From NCBI RefSeq assembly GCF_001750105.1, contig NZ_CP014143.1, positions 2,387,501-2,451,500 on the forward strand: a stretch of 64,000 nt of DNA, given 5' to 3'. Under the pieces are notes generated by a model. That model made no database searches. It was not told where the DNA came from and saw nothing but the letters and a program-made list of their open reading frames with translations. Both the position numbers and the translations under genes were made by a program. The DNA comes from Microbulbifer aggregans. Its GTDB lineage: Bacteria; Pseudomonadota; Gammaproteobacteria; Pseudomonadales; Cellvibrionaceae. Below, piece by piece: positions 11,374 through 20,641 of this stretch (the first letter of the stretch is position 1; each line of letters opens with the position of its first letter).

Positions 11374-14300
11374 ATGTGGCAGTCGCTCCGATCCCTGCTC
11401 TCCGGATACCTGAAGTCACTGGGGGTGCTGCTGCGCAGTCTCTGGCAGGGACTCAGCGGGCGGGGTTCACTGGTTTTCAGCCTTTTCTTTGTCGTATTGC
11501 TGGCCGTACTGTTTCTTCTGGGTACTGAGCCGGGAAGAATCGCCCTGACCCGCATGGCATTGATGACCGCCGAGGAGGTGGTGGAGGGGCTCGACATTGA
11601 AACCGGAGCGCTATCCAGCCCCGCGCTGGGAAGCTGGGAATTCGAGCGTCTGCGGGTCGACTTTGAACAGGAGAACCTGACCCAGGCGGAGAATCTTGCT
11701 GTGGCTGTCGACCTGACAGCCCTGATCCGCGGGCGTATCGATATCGCGCATGTGCGCGCAGACACGCTGCGTCTTGATAACGATACGCTCACACGTTTAC
11801 TTGAGACACTGGTCAGCGAAGACCAGCCACCGCAAACGTCAGAACCTCTCTCTCTCCCAACAGTGCGAATCAGCGAACTCCATATCGGGCGCCTGCACGT
11901 GCTCGATGAAAGGCTGCAGGAGCTGCCGGTATTCAGCGTGGATGGCAGCGCCTCCCTGAAATGGCCCGACACGCCAGGGGGGCTCAATCTGCAAGTGTAC
12001 GAAGTGGACGGGAGTCAGCTGCGCCTGGATCTCTCTGCCAGTGAGCGTGAATCCGGGGCCGTCACTGTTGAACTCGACTTGTCGGAGGATGCCCGGGGTT
12101 TCCTCGGCCGGCTCCTGCAGCTGCCCGAGGCGCAGGCTCTGGATGCCGAAGCAAAGTTTGACTTGCGGGAGCAAGACTCCGGCAAGTGGCAGGTGGAGAT
12201 TGGCACCCTGAGCCTGCCCCTGGTCGAACACCGTTTCGCGTTGAATGGTGCTTTGAACCTTACCCTGTCACCCTGGCAGGTGGATTCTTCCGGACTGACG
12301 CTCGAGGTGGATGAAACCCGCCATTCCATCTCCGGTAGCGTCGGGGATGGAGGCGTGGATGCCGAGCTACAGTTGCGAAAACTGCCATTGTCTATTTCCC
12401 GCCCGTGGCAGGATGTTTTACAGGGCGGTTGGCTGTCTGCGGACCTCAGTGTCCGCGGCCCCCTGGCGCTGCCGGAAGTATCCGGCGTGATTGACCTGAG
12501 TACGCACTTCCGCCAGCGGCCGTTGCGATTGCAGGGGCGCCTGGAGACGGAGGAAAAAGTCCTGACCGTGCACTCGGCGAATCTCGAATATGCCGATGCG
12601 GCGCTGGAAGCCAGCGGCCAAGTTGACCTTGGCCGCGAGACCATCGATCTCGAGGGGCTCCTGGCTGGGATGACGGTGGCAGAGCTGAATGAACTGGCGA
12701 CAGCATTTACTGAAACAGCACCGTTACCACCGCAGCTGTCCGGCGATGTCGAGCGGCTAAAAGTCAAAGCGACCGGCCCGTGGAGTAACCCTGCGTTTAC
12801 CGCCGAATTGCAGGCAAACCCGGCCTATGAGGCTTTCACTGCCCGACTCAGTGCGGCAGTGGAAGGGGATCTCAAGTCCGTGAAAGTTTCCCAGTTGAAG
12901 CTGGAGGGCGAGGGCCTCTCCCTCGGCGCAACTGGTGTGGTCGATATCGATGGGCAGACCCTGAATATGAAGCTGCAGGTGGCTGCACAGGAATTCAGTC
13001 CATCGGAGGCGCTGGGACTTTCTGCGACCGAAGGGCTGGTGATTACCCTCGACTCCTCCGCTGTTGTCAGTGGCCCCTGGAAAAATCTGCGCATTACCAG
13101 CGACCTGACTTCCTCTGGTCGTTACCGCCAGTATCGCTATCGGCTGGAGGGGGCGGCTGCTGGTGACCTGGACAAGATCGAACTTGATCGAATGCGGCTC
13201 GAGCTCTATGCCGGCGAGCCGACCCTGGCCGAGCCGCTCAGCCTGCGCGGCCCACAGTCCCTGATCCTTCGCGATGACGAGCCGATAAAAGGCGGCTATC
13301 CGCCCGAGGCCGTGGCGGGGCTGGCGGCGGAATCGGAGCAACTGGGGCGTGCGGGTTCGGCTTGGCTCGAAGTGGATGGGATTGTCGAACCGCGCAAAGC
13401 GCGGGCGGACCTCACCGTCTCGGGGCGCAATATCCCGGTGTCCCTGGCCCAGCTGGCGGGCGTCGAACTGCCGCCTTCTCTGGAGGGGGAGGTAAGCCTG
13501 GACGGTGAACTCACTGGTCCCTTTGCCAGGCCCGAGGGCACCCTGAACCTGTTGGCCGTCGGGCTTTTCCGGCGTGAGCCCTGGCATTTGCAGGGCACTA
13601 TCGCCTATGCCTCCGGAGCCCTTCAGCTGTCGGCGGTCGAGTTGGTGTGGGCTGCGGAGAACCAGCTCTCTGCCGAGGGGAGCATTGACAGTAAGACCCT
13701 CCAGCTAGATCTTCGCGGGCGTGGTCGCCTGGCGGATTTACCAGTGGACCTGCCAGCGGATATCCGTGAAAACGGCAGCATCGAGCTGTGGGCGACGGCT
13801 TCCGGCAGCCCCGACAATCCGGAGCTCGCCGGCGAGCTGGTGATCAACAGTCAGCGGGCTGAGAATGTACGGGGCGGTGGTGAACCCCTGGGCCTGTCCC
13901 TGCAGTGGCAGACGCGGGGCGACAATCTGGAGCTCTCCCTCGGTGCCAGCCACGGCGAGCGACAGGCGGCGGAGGCGGATGCCGTGCTTGAGGTAACCCC
14001 GCTGTTGAAGCAACTCACAACGCCGCGGGCCGAGGGCGAGCCAGCTCCACCGCTGCCATTGAGGTTGGAAAGCCGCGGCACTGCAGACTTGTCCGTGGTG
14101 GCGGCCTTCATTGACCCCGATATTCACGCTTTACGCGGGCAGCTTAACTTTAGTCTGGATGCCGATGGAACCCTCGCAGAACCGGAACTGGAGGGCGGAA
14201 TTGAGCTGCAGGATGGATCTTATGAGCACCGGCCGACCAATACCCGCCTTCGCCGTATCGACTTTCTCGCACGCCTGACCCCCGAGCGCTGGGTGATCGA

Positions 14301-15348
14301 GCGGGCGCGGGCCGAGGACGGTGAACGGGGCAGCATCAATCTCGGCGGCGAGGTGCGATTTGCGGCAGAGAGCGCGCCGGAACTCGATTTTCGCCTGCGT
14401 GCCGAGAAGGCCCAGTTACTCAATACTCCCGCTGTGCGCGGCGCCATCTCCGGTAACCTGGCGCTGACCGGCACCACGGAAGCATCCCTGCTGGAGGGCT
14501 CACTGACCCTGCGCCCACTCACCGTTCAGATTGAGCAGATGATTGGCAGCAGTGTGCCTGAAATTGATGTGGTCGAGGTAGAGGTGGACGGGCCGCCGGT
14601 GGAAAAATCCCGCCCGTTCCTGGACAGTATTGCGCTGGCAGTACAGGTGGTGCTGGACCAGCAATCCTACGTCCGTGGTTTAGGCCTCGATTCAGAGCTG
14701 GTGGGCACAGTGGCAGTGGAAGGCACTGCGGCCAAGCCCCGGGCTGCGGGAGCACTGCGCATCGTGCGCGGTAATTTTGATTTGCTGGGTAAGCGCTTCG
14801 AACTTCAGGAGGGGCAGATTCAGTTCGAGAATAATGTCGCTGCGGTTTACGTGAAGGGGCGTCACCAATATACCGATGGTGAAATTATCGCGGAAATCTC
14901 CGGTAGCGGTGACGATATCGACATCACATTCAGTTCTACCCCGGCGGCCGCACAGGACGAGATCTTCGCACAGTTGCTGTTCGGGAAGCAGCTGGCGGAT
15001 ATCTCGCCACTGCAGGCCGTGCGTCTGGTGAGCGTCGTGCGGACCCTGCAGGGAGGCGGGGCGGCAGCCTTTGACCCGGTCGCCAAGACCCGCGAGCTGC
15101 TGGGGGTGGACACCCTGGATGTGCAGTCCGAGGAAACCGATGAGGGTGACCAGTATGCGCTTAGCCTCGGTAAGTACATCACCAACCGTATCTATATTGA
15201 GCTGCAGCGCAGCACCGACCCCCTCAACCCCTGGGAGGCGAAAATGCAGATCGAGTTGCGTCGTAATCTGAATCTGCAGTTCAAGTCTGCTGATGAGAGT
15301 GAAAGTGGTGCCGGCAGTGTGGAGCTGCAGTGGAAGAGAGACTATTAA
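11374..15348 (+). CDS. tamB: Translocation and assembly module inner-membrane protein TamB
   Basis: 1324 residues, close to the E. coli TamB length. One N-terminal membrane anchor (about 27-49), a long repetitive beta-rich region of the AsmA/bridge-like type, and the C-terminal DUF490/TamB domain that contacts TamA (conserved ARAAGALRIVRGNFDLLGKR, then FAQLLFGKQLADISPLQAVRL). It forms a periplasm-spanning groove thought to carry phospholipids to the outer membrane. It starts one base after tamA and is clearly co-transcribed with it. Confidence 0.95.
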   Translation: MWQSLRSLLSGYLKSLGVLLRSLWQGLSGRGSLVFSLFFVVLLAVLFLLGTEPGRIALTRMALMTAEEVVEGLDIETGALSSPALGSWEFERLRVDFEQENLTQAENLAVAVDLTALIRGRIDIAHVRADTLRLDNDTLTRLLETLVSEDQPPQTSEPLSLPTVRISELHIGRLHVLDERLQELPVFSVDGSASLKWPDTPGGLNLQVYEVDGSQLRLDLSASERESGAVTVELDLSEDARGFLGRLLQLPEAQALDAEAKFDLREQDSGKWQVEIGTLSLPLVEHRFALNGALNLTLSPWQVDSSGLTLEVDETRHSISGSVGDGGVDAELQLRKLPLSISRPWQDVLQGGWLSADLSVRGPLALPEVSGVIDLSTHFRQRPLRLQGRLETEEKVLTVHSANLEYADAALEASGQVDLGRETIDLEGLLAGMTVAELNELATAFTETAPLPPQLSGDVERLKVKATGPWSNPAFTAELQANPAYEAFTARLSAAVEGDLKSVKVSQLKLEGEGLSLGATGVVDIDGQTLNMKLQVAAQEFSPSEALGLSATEGLVITLDSSAVVSGPWKNLRITSDLTSSGRYRQYRYRLEGAAAGDLDKIELDRMRLELYAGEPTLAEPLSLRGPQSLILRDDEPIKGGYPPEAVAGLAAESEQLGRAGSAWLEVDGIVEPRKARADLTVSGRNIPVSLAQLAGVELPPSLEGEVSLDGELTGPFARPEGTLNLLAVGLFRREPWHLQGTIAYASGALQLSAVELVWAAENQLSAEGSIDSKTLQLDLRGRGRLADLPVDLPADIRENGSIELWATASGSPDNPELAGELVINSQRAENVRGGGEPLGLSLQWQTRGDNLELSLGASHGERQAAEADAVLEVTPLLKQLTTPRAEGEPAPPLPLRLESRGTADLSVVAAFIDPDIHALRGQLNFSLDADGTLAEPELEGGIELQDGSYEHRPTNTRLRRIDFLARLTPERWVIERARAEDGERGSINLGGEVRFAAESAPELDFRLRAEKAQLLNTPAVRGAISGNLALTGTTEASLLEGSLTLRPLTVQIEQMIGSSVPEIDVVEVEVDGPPVEKSRPFLDSIALAVQVVLDQQSYVRGLGLDSELVGTVAVEGTAAKPRAAGALRIVRGNFDLLGKRFELQEGQIQFENNVAAVYVKGRHQYTDGEIIAEISGSGDDIDITFSSTPAAAQDEIFAQLLFGKQLADISPLQAVRLVSVVRTLQGGGAAAFDPVAKTRELLGVDTLDVQSEETDEGDQYALSLGKYITNRIYIELQRSTDPLNPWEAKMQIELRRNLNLQFKSADESESGAGSVELQWKRDY

Positions 15349-15408
15349 TCTTCATGGCTGGAACCGGGAATGGTTCCGGTAGTGGCGGACACTGGGAGTG
15401 ATCACCCG

Positions 15409-16077
15409 ATGAGATTCGGTGTTGTTGTTCTGGCTGGGGGCTTCTCCAGGCGTTTTCGTGGAGATAAACGACTCGCCACTATTGACGGAAAGCCGATGCT
15501 GTTGGCCACACTGGAACGGGTTCAGCAGGCGCTGGCTGATTTCTCCGGGTCAACCCTTCGGGTGGTCATTCGTGCCCGTGATCCACTGATCGAACACCTG
15601 CTTAATCAGCGCGGAGTGATTGCAACACACGCGCCGGCCTGGCCGGTTGGGATCGGTGCCAGTATCACTGCGGGAGCCACAGCGCTGCTTAACAGCGAGC
15701 CCGATCTGGATGTGATCGCTGTCATCCCCGCTGACCTTCCCCAACTCTGTTCAGAGACTCTGGTGCGGCTGTTGCAGGAAAGTCAGCGAGACAGACTGAC
15801 GGTACCGGTATGTCTCGGCGAGCCGGGTGAGCTTATCGCCATCGGGGCGGACTTTTTCCCGCTCCTGTCCTCACTACCGGTGAGGCGCGGCCTGAAAAAA
15901 CTGTTGCGGGACCATGCTGAGCGGGTTTATCACCCTTTGGTCAGTGATACGGCGATTATCCGCTCAATCAATTCACCCGCAGATTTTCAGGCAGTAATTC
16001 AGCCGGGTCCAATTGATAGAAGCCTCGGAATTCATCGTATAGATCGCTGTGATACCGCTGGAGTTCGTGGGGCCTGA
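15409..16077 (+). CDS. MobA/CoxI-like nucleotidyltransferase
   Basis: 222 residues. The N-terminus VVVLAGGFSRRFRGDKRL is the nucleotide-binding loop of the MobA-like NTP transferase fold, and IPADLPQLCSETL supplies the metal-binding aspartate. Relatives attach CMP or GMP to the molybdenum cofactor or activate sugars and other metabolites; no molybdopterin gene lies nearby, so the substrate is unknown. I place the start at 15409, directly before the glycine loop; an ATG at 15370 would add 13 residues. The C-terminal 36 codons run antisense through the end of mtfA, and the last 25 or so residues look like read-through rather than conserved domain. Confidence 0.83.
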   Translation: MRFGVVVLAGGFSRRFRGDKRLATIDGKPMLLATLERVQQALADFSGSTLRVVIRARDPLIEHLLNQRGVIATHAPAWPVGIGASITAGATALLNSEPDLDVIAVIPADLPQLCSETLVRLLQESQRDRLTVPVCLGEPGELIAIGADFFPLLSSLPVRRGLKKLLRDHAERVYHPLVSDTAIIRSINSPADFQAVIQPGPIDRSLGIHRIDRCDTAGVRGA

Positions 16078-16816
16078 CGAAAAATGCCTCAGTGGCAACG
16101 GCAAAGAATTCCGCTGGAGACACAGCGCCGTAAAGATCCAGCACACTCGGTACTTCCTCATCTTCAGATAGGCCGGCGCTGATTTCCTGGAGCCGTCGGT
16201 ACTCTTTGCCGAGCACCGCAGCCCAGTTACGGCCCTGCCCGTGGCCGCTGAATACGGGACGGCCGTCAAAGGCACCATCCTCTTCATCCAGCTTGTGCGC
16301 GAACTCGTGTAGCGCCACGTTGCGCCCATGTTCCGGGTGCTGCATGTCCTGCTGCAAGTCTGACCAGGAAATGACCACTGGCCCCAGGTAATGTGCTTCT
16401 CCCTCCCGGGCGCTGTCACTGGTAGTTTCTATGTAGCCATCTATATGCGTTTCCCGGGCTACATAGGTGCCCGGGTAAACGAGCACGGTGCGCAGATCCG
16501 GGTAGCACTGGTGCTCGCGCCGCAGAAGTAACAATGCCGCGAAGGTAGCAATACTCACACGGATTTCTTCCGTCATCGTAAGGCCCTCGCAGCCGACAAA
16601 TTCCTTGTCCTGAATGAAAAGGCTGATGTTGCTTTGCAGCTCTTTCTGCAGGGGAAGGGGAAGATGGCGGTAGAGGGGCAGGGCGCGGGCGATTAGTGTT
16701 CTCTGTGTCTGGTTTAGGGGGCGGGACCGCAGATAACGGAAACGCGACTGCCGCCAGAGGTAGGGCACCACCCAGATCAGCACTGCCACTGCCACGATAG
16801 CGAGAAAAGTGGTCAT
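15968..16816 (-). CDS. mtfA: Zinc-dependent peptidase of the MtfA family
   Basis: 282 residues, slightly longer than E. coli MtfA (265) because of an N-terminal hydrophobic anchor (about 3-20). The metallopeptidase motif HEFAHKLDEEDG gives zinc ligands His170 and His174 with Glu171, and the downstream SPAEFFAVATEAFF supplies the gluzincin third ligand. E. coli MtfA is linked to control of the Mlc repressor and ptsG; whether Mlc exists here cannot be seen. It overlaps the convergent nucleotidyltransferase gene by 110 bases, tail to tail. Confidence 0.92.
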   Translation of the reverse strand: MTTFLAIVAVAVLIWVVPYLWRQSRFRYLRSRPLNQTQRTLIARALPLYRHLPLPLQKELQSNISLFIQDKEFVGCEGLTMTEEIRVSIATFAALLLLRREHQCYPDLRTVLVYPGTYVARETHIDGYIETTSDSAREGEAHYLGPVVISWSDLQQDMQHPEHGRNVALHEFAHKLDEEDGAFDGRPVFSGHGQGRNWAAVLGKEYRRLQEISAGLSEDEEVPSVLDLYGAVSPAEFFAVATEAFFVRPHELQRYHSDLYDEFRGFYQLDPAELLPENLRVN

Positions 16817-16864
16817 TATGGCGTCCTCCCTTGCAACTTCTTCACGTGACTCGGCGCCGTGCTC

Positions 16865-17536
16865 TCACTTGCCGGAATCTGCGGGGTCTTCGATCTTCTC
16901 CGGGGCAGCGATGTATTCAGTGGAGGTTGCCTGCTTCAGTGGTGCCACCGTAAGAGGTTTACCTGCGTATTGTATCCGCGGTATGAGATAGGGTTCGAAC
17001 ACCGAGGTGTCCGGGGTATCGCTCAGCCAGCGACGACAGAACTCACGGCTTGCCGGGGCGATCATGGGAAAGCTTTTTTCGTGATAGCGGGCTGTGTGCT
17101 CGTGGGCGGGCAGGGTAATGATGGAACAACTGAGTAACTGGCCATCATCCCAGGGTTTATAGAGTCCGCAGAAAAAAAAAGGCAAGCCAAAGCCGAACTC
17201 CACCGGGTGTTTTCCGTGCTGGCTCTCCACCCAGGCGGTAGCAGGAATCAGGCAACGGCTGTGGCGGTATTCCGGTCGCTGGGGCAATTTGCGCCAGTTA
17301 CTGTTGATGGACCAGTATTTCTTGTGAGGACGGTAGTCCTCTCCATCCTTCTGCAAGTACAGATGCCAGATGGCGTCCTCTACCTCCGGCTCTCCATGGC
17401 GAGTGGTAACGATGCTGATCCGAGAGGTGGGACGGTGACGCTTCCCATATCGCATACGTTCCCGATGCCGGGCGCCGACTTGCTCGAGAAAGCGCTCGAT
17501 ACCGGCGTGATCATCTGTGTCGAAGAGGCTACACAT
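16865..17536 (-). CDS. Divergent SOS response-associated peptidase-like protein (YedK/HMCES family)
   Basis: 223 residues. Cys2 directly after Met1 is the residue that crosslinks abasic DNA in YedK/HMCES. The expected later residues are recognisable in altered contexts: Asn in SINSNWRKL, the RCLIPATAWVES block with Glu, and His in RYHEKSFPM. The usual MCGR start and H-x-RMP motif are replaced, so this is a distant family branch. The likely role is shielding abasic sites in single-stranded DNA; autoproteolytic removal of Met1 is inferred. The next minus-strand gene, mtfA, lies 48 bases downstream. Confidence 0.82.
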   Translation of the reverse strand: MCSLFDTDDHAGIERFLEQVGARHRERMRYGKRHRPTSRISIVTTRHGEPEVEDAIWHLYLQKDGEDYRPHKKYWSINSNWRKLPQRPEYRHSRCLIPATAWVESQHGKHPVEFGFGLPFFFCGLYKPWDDGQLLSCSIITLPAHEHTARYHEKSFPMIAPASREFCRRWLSDTPDTSVFEPYLIPRIQYAGKPLTVAPLKQATSTEYIAAPEKIEDPADSGK

Positions 17537-17977
17537 GGTGAGATTGTAATTGTTGTCGTTGATTAGAGCGAGACGGAGTTGAAGCCATATTGACTCAGGT
17601 TAAATACCTGCTGCCCTCCCAAACACAACTTCTGTTCCTCGTCAGAGATTTTCCATTTTCATACCGCGAATATCCGCATCTCAAAATGCATTTCTCGGAT
17701 GAGGGGGGCGAAGGCGCCATCATTCTTGTAGCTCAGCCATCTTGGTCTAGATTTGGACGGGGCAATAGACGCTTTTCCTTTGCAACAGATCAAATAAACG
17801 GATCGAGCTGTTGGTTAAATAATAACCTGTTCCTTCATTCCGCCGTGGGACACCGGTAGGTAGACCCAGTAGATATGAAATAAACATGGAATGCGGTTTA
17901 TCGGTGGTCAGAAAAGGAGATTTGAGCGACTAGTAGAGCGAATTGCCCGTTAAGACAGATAATAGGAATAAGTTACT
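17537..17977. other. Intergenic region upstream of the minor pilin operon
   Basis: About 440 bases between divergent genes. An 89-codon frame at 17590-17859 has no ribosome binding site or recognisable domain and is not called. There is a small inverted repeat GGTTA-AATAA-TAACC near 17813-17827. I could not define a sigma-54 (GG-N10-GC) or AlgR-type site with confidence; the pilin promoter must be in here. Confidence 0.5.
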
Positions 17978-18640
17978 GTGGGTCATAAAGCCGATAAAAC
18001 TCCCGATGGTGGTTTCACCCTCCTTGAGCTGATGATTGCAATCGCGATCGCTTCCATCCTATTGACCATTGGCGTGCCAAGTCTGAGAAGCTTTTTCGAA
18101 ACTCAGGAGCTGAAAAGCGCTGCTGAGCAGACCTATTCCCGTATACAGAGAGCTCGCTCTGAAGCAATCAGCCGCAAAGCGGAAGTCGGAGTCAATTTTT
18201 CGGCCGATGGAAGTACCACCTGGGCATATGGCCTCACCGACACAAACTCAGGTACCTGTAATACCGCTGAGACAGATGCCTCGCAGAGTGATGCTTGCAC
18301 TGTGGCTGTCGACGACGGTGACGGCGCTGTAGATGGTATTGATGGCGTCGTAGATGTCGCGGATAAAGTCCTCATGCGTTTTACCAGTGCAGAGCATGCG
18401 GGTGTCGAGATGACGCTGCGCGGCTTTACCAATGGAAGCAAAATCATCTTCGAACCCCTCCGAGGCACCGCAAGAGAGATTTCCGGCAACGTCAGTACCG
18501 GCGAAGTCCTGCTTCGGTCAAATAGTGGCCGACAACTGATGATCAAGGTTGGTTTGTTGGGGCAGGTAAGGATCTGTTCTCCGGATGGAAGTTTGATTGG
18601 TTATACGGATGGGGCCCCAGGCAACGACTCGGACTGCTGA
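17978..18640 (+). CDS. Type IV minor pilin, GspH/FimT/FimU type
   Basis: 220 residues. A prepilin leader of about 12 residues ends in G before FTLLELMIAIAIASILL, the type III signal with Glu5 of the mature pilin. The GspH/FimT domain follows (about 30-210). An aspartate-rich insert (VDDGDGAVDGIDGVVDVAD, about 109-127) looks like a calcium-binding loop. The start is GTG with AGGAAT about ten bases upstream. It is the first gene of a five-gene minor pilin operon; the stop is one base before the pilW start. Expected to prime pilus assembly at the inner membrane and sit at the pilus tip. Confidence 0.9.
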   Translation: MGHKADKTPDGGFTLLELMIAIAIASILLTIGVPSLRSFFETQELKSAAEQTYSRIQRARSEAISRKAEVGVNFSADGSTTWAYGLTDTNSGTCNTAETDASQSDACTVAVDDGDGAVDGIDGVVDVADKVLMRFTSAEHAGVEMTLRGFTNGSKIIFEPLRGTAREISGNVSTGEVLLRSNSGRQLMIKVGLLGQVRICSPDGSLIGYTDGAPGNDSDC

Positions 18641-18641
18641 C

Positions 18642-19421
18642 ATGAGAATGACCCACCACCGCGGCTTCTCCCTGATTGAATTGATGATCTCCCTGACCAT
18701 CGGACTTATCGTGCTTGGGGCGGCCTCGACTGTTTATGTGAGCACCGTTGTCAATAGTGGTGCATCGATTTCAGCCAGTCGTCTCAACCAGGAATTGACC
18801 ACTCTCATGAGCATAATGGTGCAGGATATCCGTCGCGCAGGTTATTGGCGCGATGCCGCATCAGACCCCACACAGAATCCGTTCAATACCTTCGATGTCA
18901 CTGCGCTGGCGGTCAGACCTTCTACGGCGGATCCAAGCGGAGTTGGCTCTTCCGGTCAGTGCATTCTTTATGCCTATGACTCGAACGAAAGTGGGCTGCT
19001 GGACAATGAAAACTTGTTTGGATTCAGGCTGAATAATGGCGTTGTGGAAATGCGCTTGAGTGGCGTTAATACGAATCCCCGTCATGACCTCTGTAGTAAT
19101 GCCGGGGATCGATGGGAGCCGGTAACAGATGGCAACCTGGTCAGAATTACCAGCCTTACTTTTGACACCCGTGATGCCATTGCGCCCTCGACCTGCCTGA
19201 ATGCCCGTGAGCCTGATGGGCTGGACAATGGCGGAGATAGCGGAGTAGATGATGTGAGGGAGTATGATTGTTACGACACAATCCCTGCTAGTGGGGACCT
19301 CACAGTTGAGACGCGCCAAATATCCATAAGCATCGAGGGTGTACTGGCAAGTGACACTGATGTCAGGGTTTCTGTGAATCAGCTGGTCAGAGTGAGAAAC
19401 GACCTGGTGAGGAGAAGGTAA
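18642..19421 (+). CDS. pilW: Type IV minor pilin PilW
   Basis: 259 residues beginning MRMTHHRG before FSLIELMISLTIGLIVL, a prepilin signal with Glu5. The rest matches the PilW layout (an alpha-1 stalk, then a beta-rich globular head with several cysteines and the loop EPDGLDNGGDSGVDD). A longer reading frame opening at 18597 would overlap the upstream pilin and put the cleavage site deep inside, so 18642 is preferred. Its last base is the first base of the pilX ATG. Confidence 0.9.
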   Translation: MRMTHHRGFSLIELMISLTIGLIVLGAASTVYVSTVVNSGASISASRLNQELTTLMSIMVQDIRRAGYWRDAASDPTQNPFNTFDVTALAVRPSTADPSGVGSSGQCILYAYDSNESGLLDNENLFGFRLNNGVVEMRLSGVNTNPRHDLCSNAGDRWEPVTDGNLVRITSLTFDTRDAIAPSTCLNAREPDGLDNGGDSGVDDVREYDCYDTIPASGDLTVETRQISISIEGVLASDTDVRVSVNQLVRVRNDLVRRR

Positions 19422-20611
19422 TGTACAGTGCCCAACGCAACTTTGCATCCCTGACGGGGCAGAGGGGGGTCGCTACGCTGATATTTTCAGTGCTTATTTT
19501 GGCGCTCACAGCAATAGTGACGCTGACCACATTTGAGTTTGTTCGCCAGGAGCAGGTGCTCTCGAATAATGATGGTCGCTCCAGACAAGCCTTTGAGGCT
19601 GCAGAAGCAGGCCTCGCGGAAGCGCTCGCCTATCTGGGTAAAGGGCCCGACCGTGATGATAATCAAGTGATTGACCCAGTCTTCGATACAGATAACGACG
19701 GTCTGGGAGACAGCAATACAGCAGCTATTGGCTCAGGAAGTGTGGAGGTGGCTACCGCCGATAATGGTGGCCAGATTGTGGTGACTGCCACGGGCTTCAG
19801 TGATGATTGGTCGGCCACTCATGTTGTCAGCCAGCGTCTGGGTGTTACCGATCCACTTCCCAATGACCCGTCAAACCCGATGATTGCAAAAGGTACGGTT
19901 ATCATTAACGGCTCAGCAACCGTACACAATCAGGAGGGGCACAGCACGATCTGGAGTGGTGGCGAGGTCGATTTGGGCTCAAATAATGCGACAGCTACCG
20001 AGGTTCCCGATATGGGGGATGCTGGTTATCCGCTGTGCATGGATACGCCAATGACCTGTACGACGATCTCTTCATCCAACAAGCTGAGTGTCGGTCTGGA
20101 CGTGCTCGAGAACGATACCAGCCTTGGTAATCTTACACCTTCCGAGATGTTTCAGAATTTCTTTGGCATGACCCCGGATGCTTACCGTAACTCTGGTTTG
20201 GTGACATTAGAGTCTTCTCCTGACAGTGCCAATGATGATGTCCAGCTTGCGACCCATGAGGTAATTTGGGTAGATGGGGATGTAACTTTCACCAATAACA
20301 CATCTGTCGGCTGCACAGTTTCGGTCAACGGCAATAATCTGTGCAGCCCTGCCGATACTGAGCCATCGATACTGATCATTGACGGTAATGCCTCTTTTGA
20401 AGGAACGCCAAACTTTCATGGTCTGGTGTTTGTTACCGGCAATGCAAGTATTACGGGCAATATGTCAGTAGTCGGATCAATAGTCATTGCTGGAGACCTG
20501 TCCAGTGACGCGGGTGGCAGTATGGATGTTTTTTACAATTCCGATGTCTTGGCAGACTTGATCAATGCCGGAAATCGGTTTGGCGTGGCGGGAACCTGGA
20601 AAGATTTCTAG
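19421..20611 (+). CDS. pilX: Type IV minor pilin PilX-like, enlarged
   Basis: 396 residues, about twice P. aeruginosa PilX. The N-terminal QRGVATLIFSVLILALTAIV lacks the standard Glu5, as is normal for PilX/GspK-like pilins, and RQAFEAAEAGLAEALAYL is the typical PilX helix. An Asp-rich DTDNDGLGDSN loop follows. The C-terminal half contains short repeats (IDGNASFEGTPNFHGLVFV, TGNASITGNMSVVGSIVI) that look like rungs of a right-handed beta-helix. Inferred to be a tip pilin with a beta-helical head. Overlaps pilW by one base. Confidence 0.85.
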   Translation: MYSAQRNFASLTGQRGVATLIFSVLILALTAIVTLTTFEFVRQEQVLSNNDGRSRQAFEAAEAGLAEALAYLGKGPDRDDNQVIDPVFDTDNDGLGDSNTAAIGSGSVEVATADNGGQIVVTATGFSDDWSATHVVSQRLGVTDPLPNDPSNPMIAKGTVIINGSATVHNQEGHSTIWSGGEVDLGSNNATATEVPDMGDAGYPLCMDTPMTCTTISSSNKLSVGLDVLENDTSLGNLTPSEMFQNFFGMTPDAYRNSGLVTLESSPDSANDDVQLATHEVIWVDGDVTFTNNTSVGCTVSVNGNNLCSPADTEPSILIIDGNASFEGTPNFHGLVFVTGNASITGNMSVVGSIVIAGDLSSDAGGSMDVFYNSDVLADLINAGNRFGVAGTWKDF

Positions 20612-20641
20612 TGACGGTGTGTGGTCAAATGGAAAAGTCTA

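Noticed and set aside
12757..13587. 276-codon minus-strand ORF
   Set aside because: Shadow in tamB; the GC-rich third position opens long antisense frames.
17590..17859. 89-codon ORF before the pilin operon
   Set aside because: Opens with TTG without a ribosome binding site; no domain.
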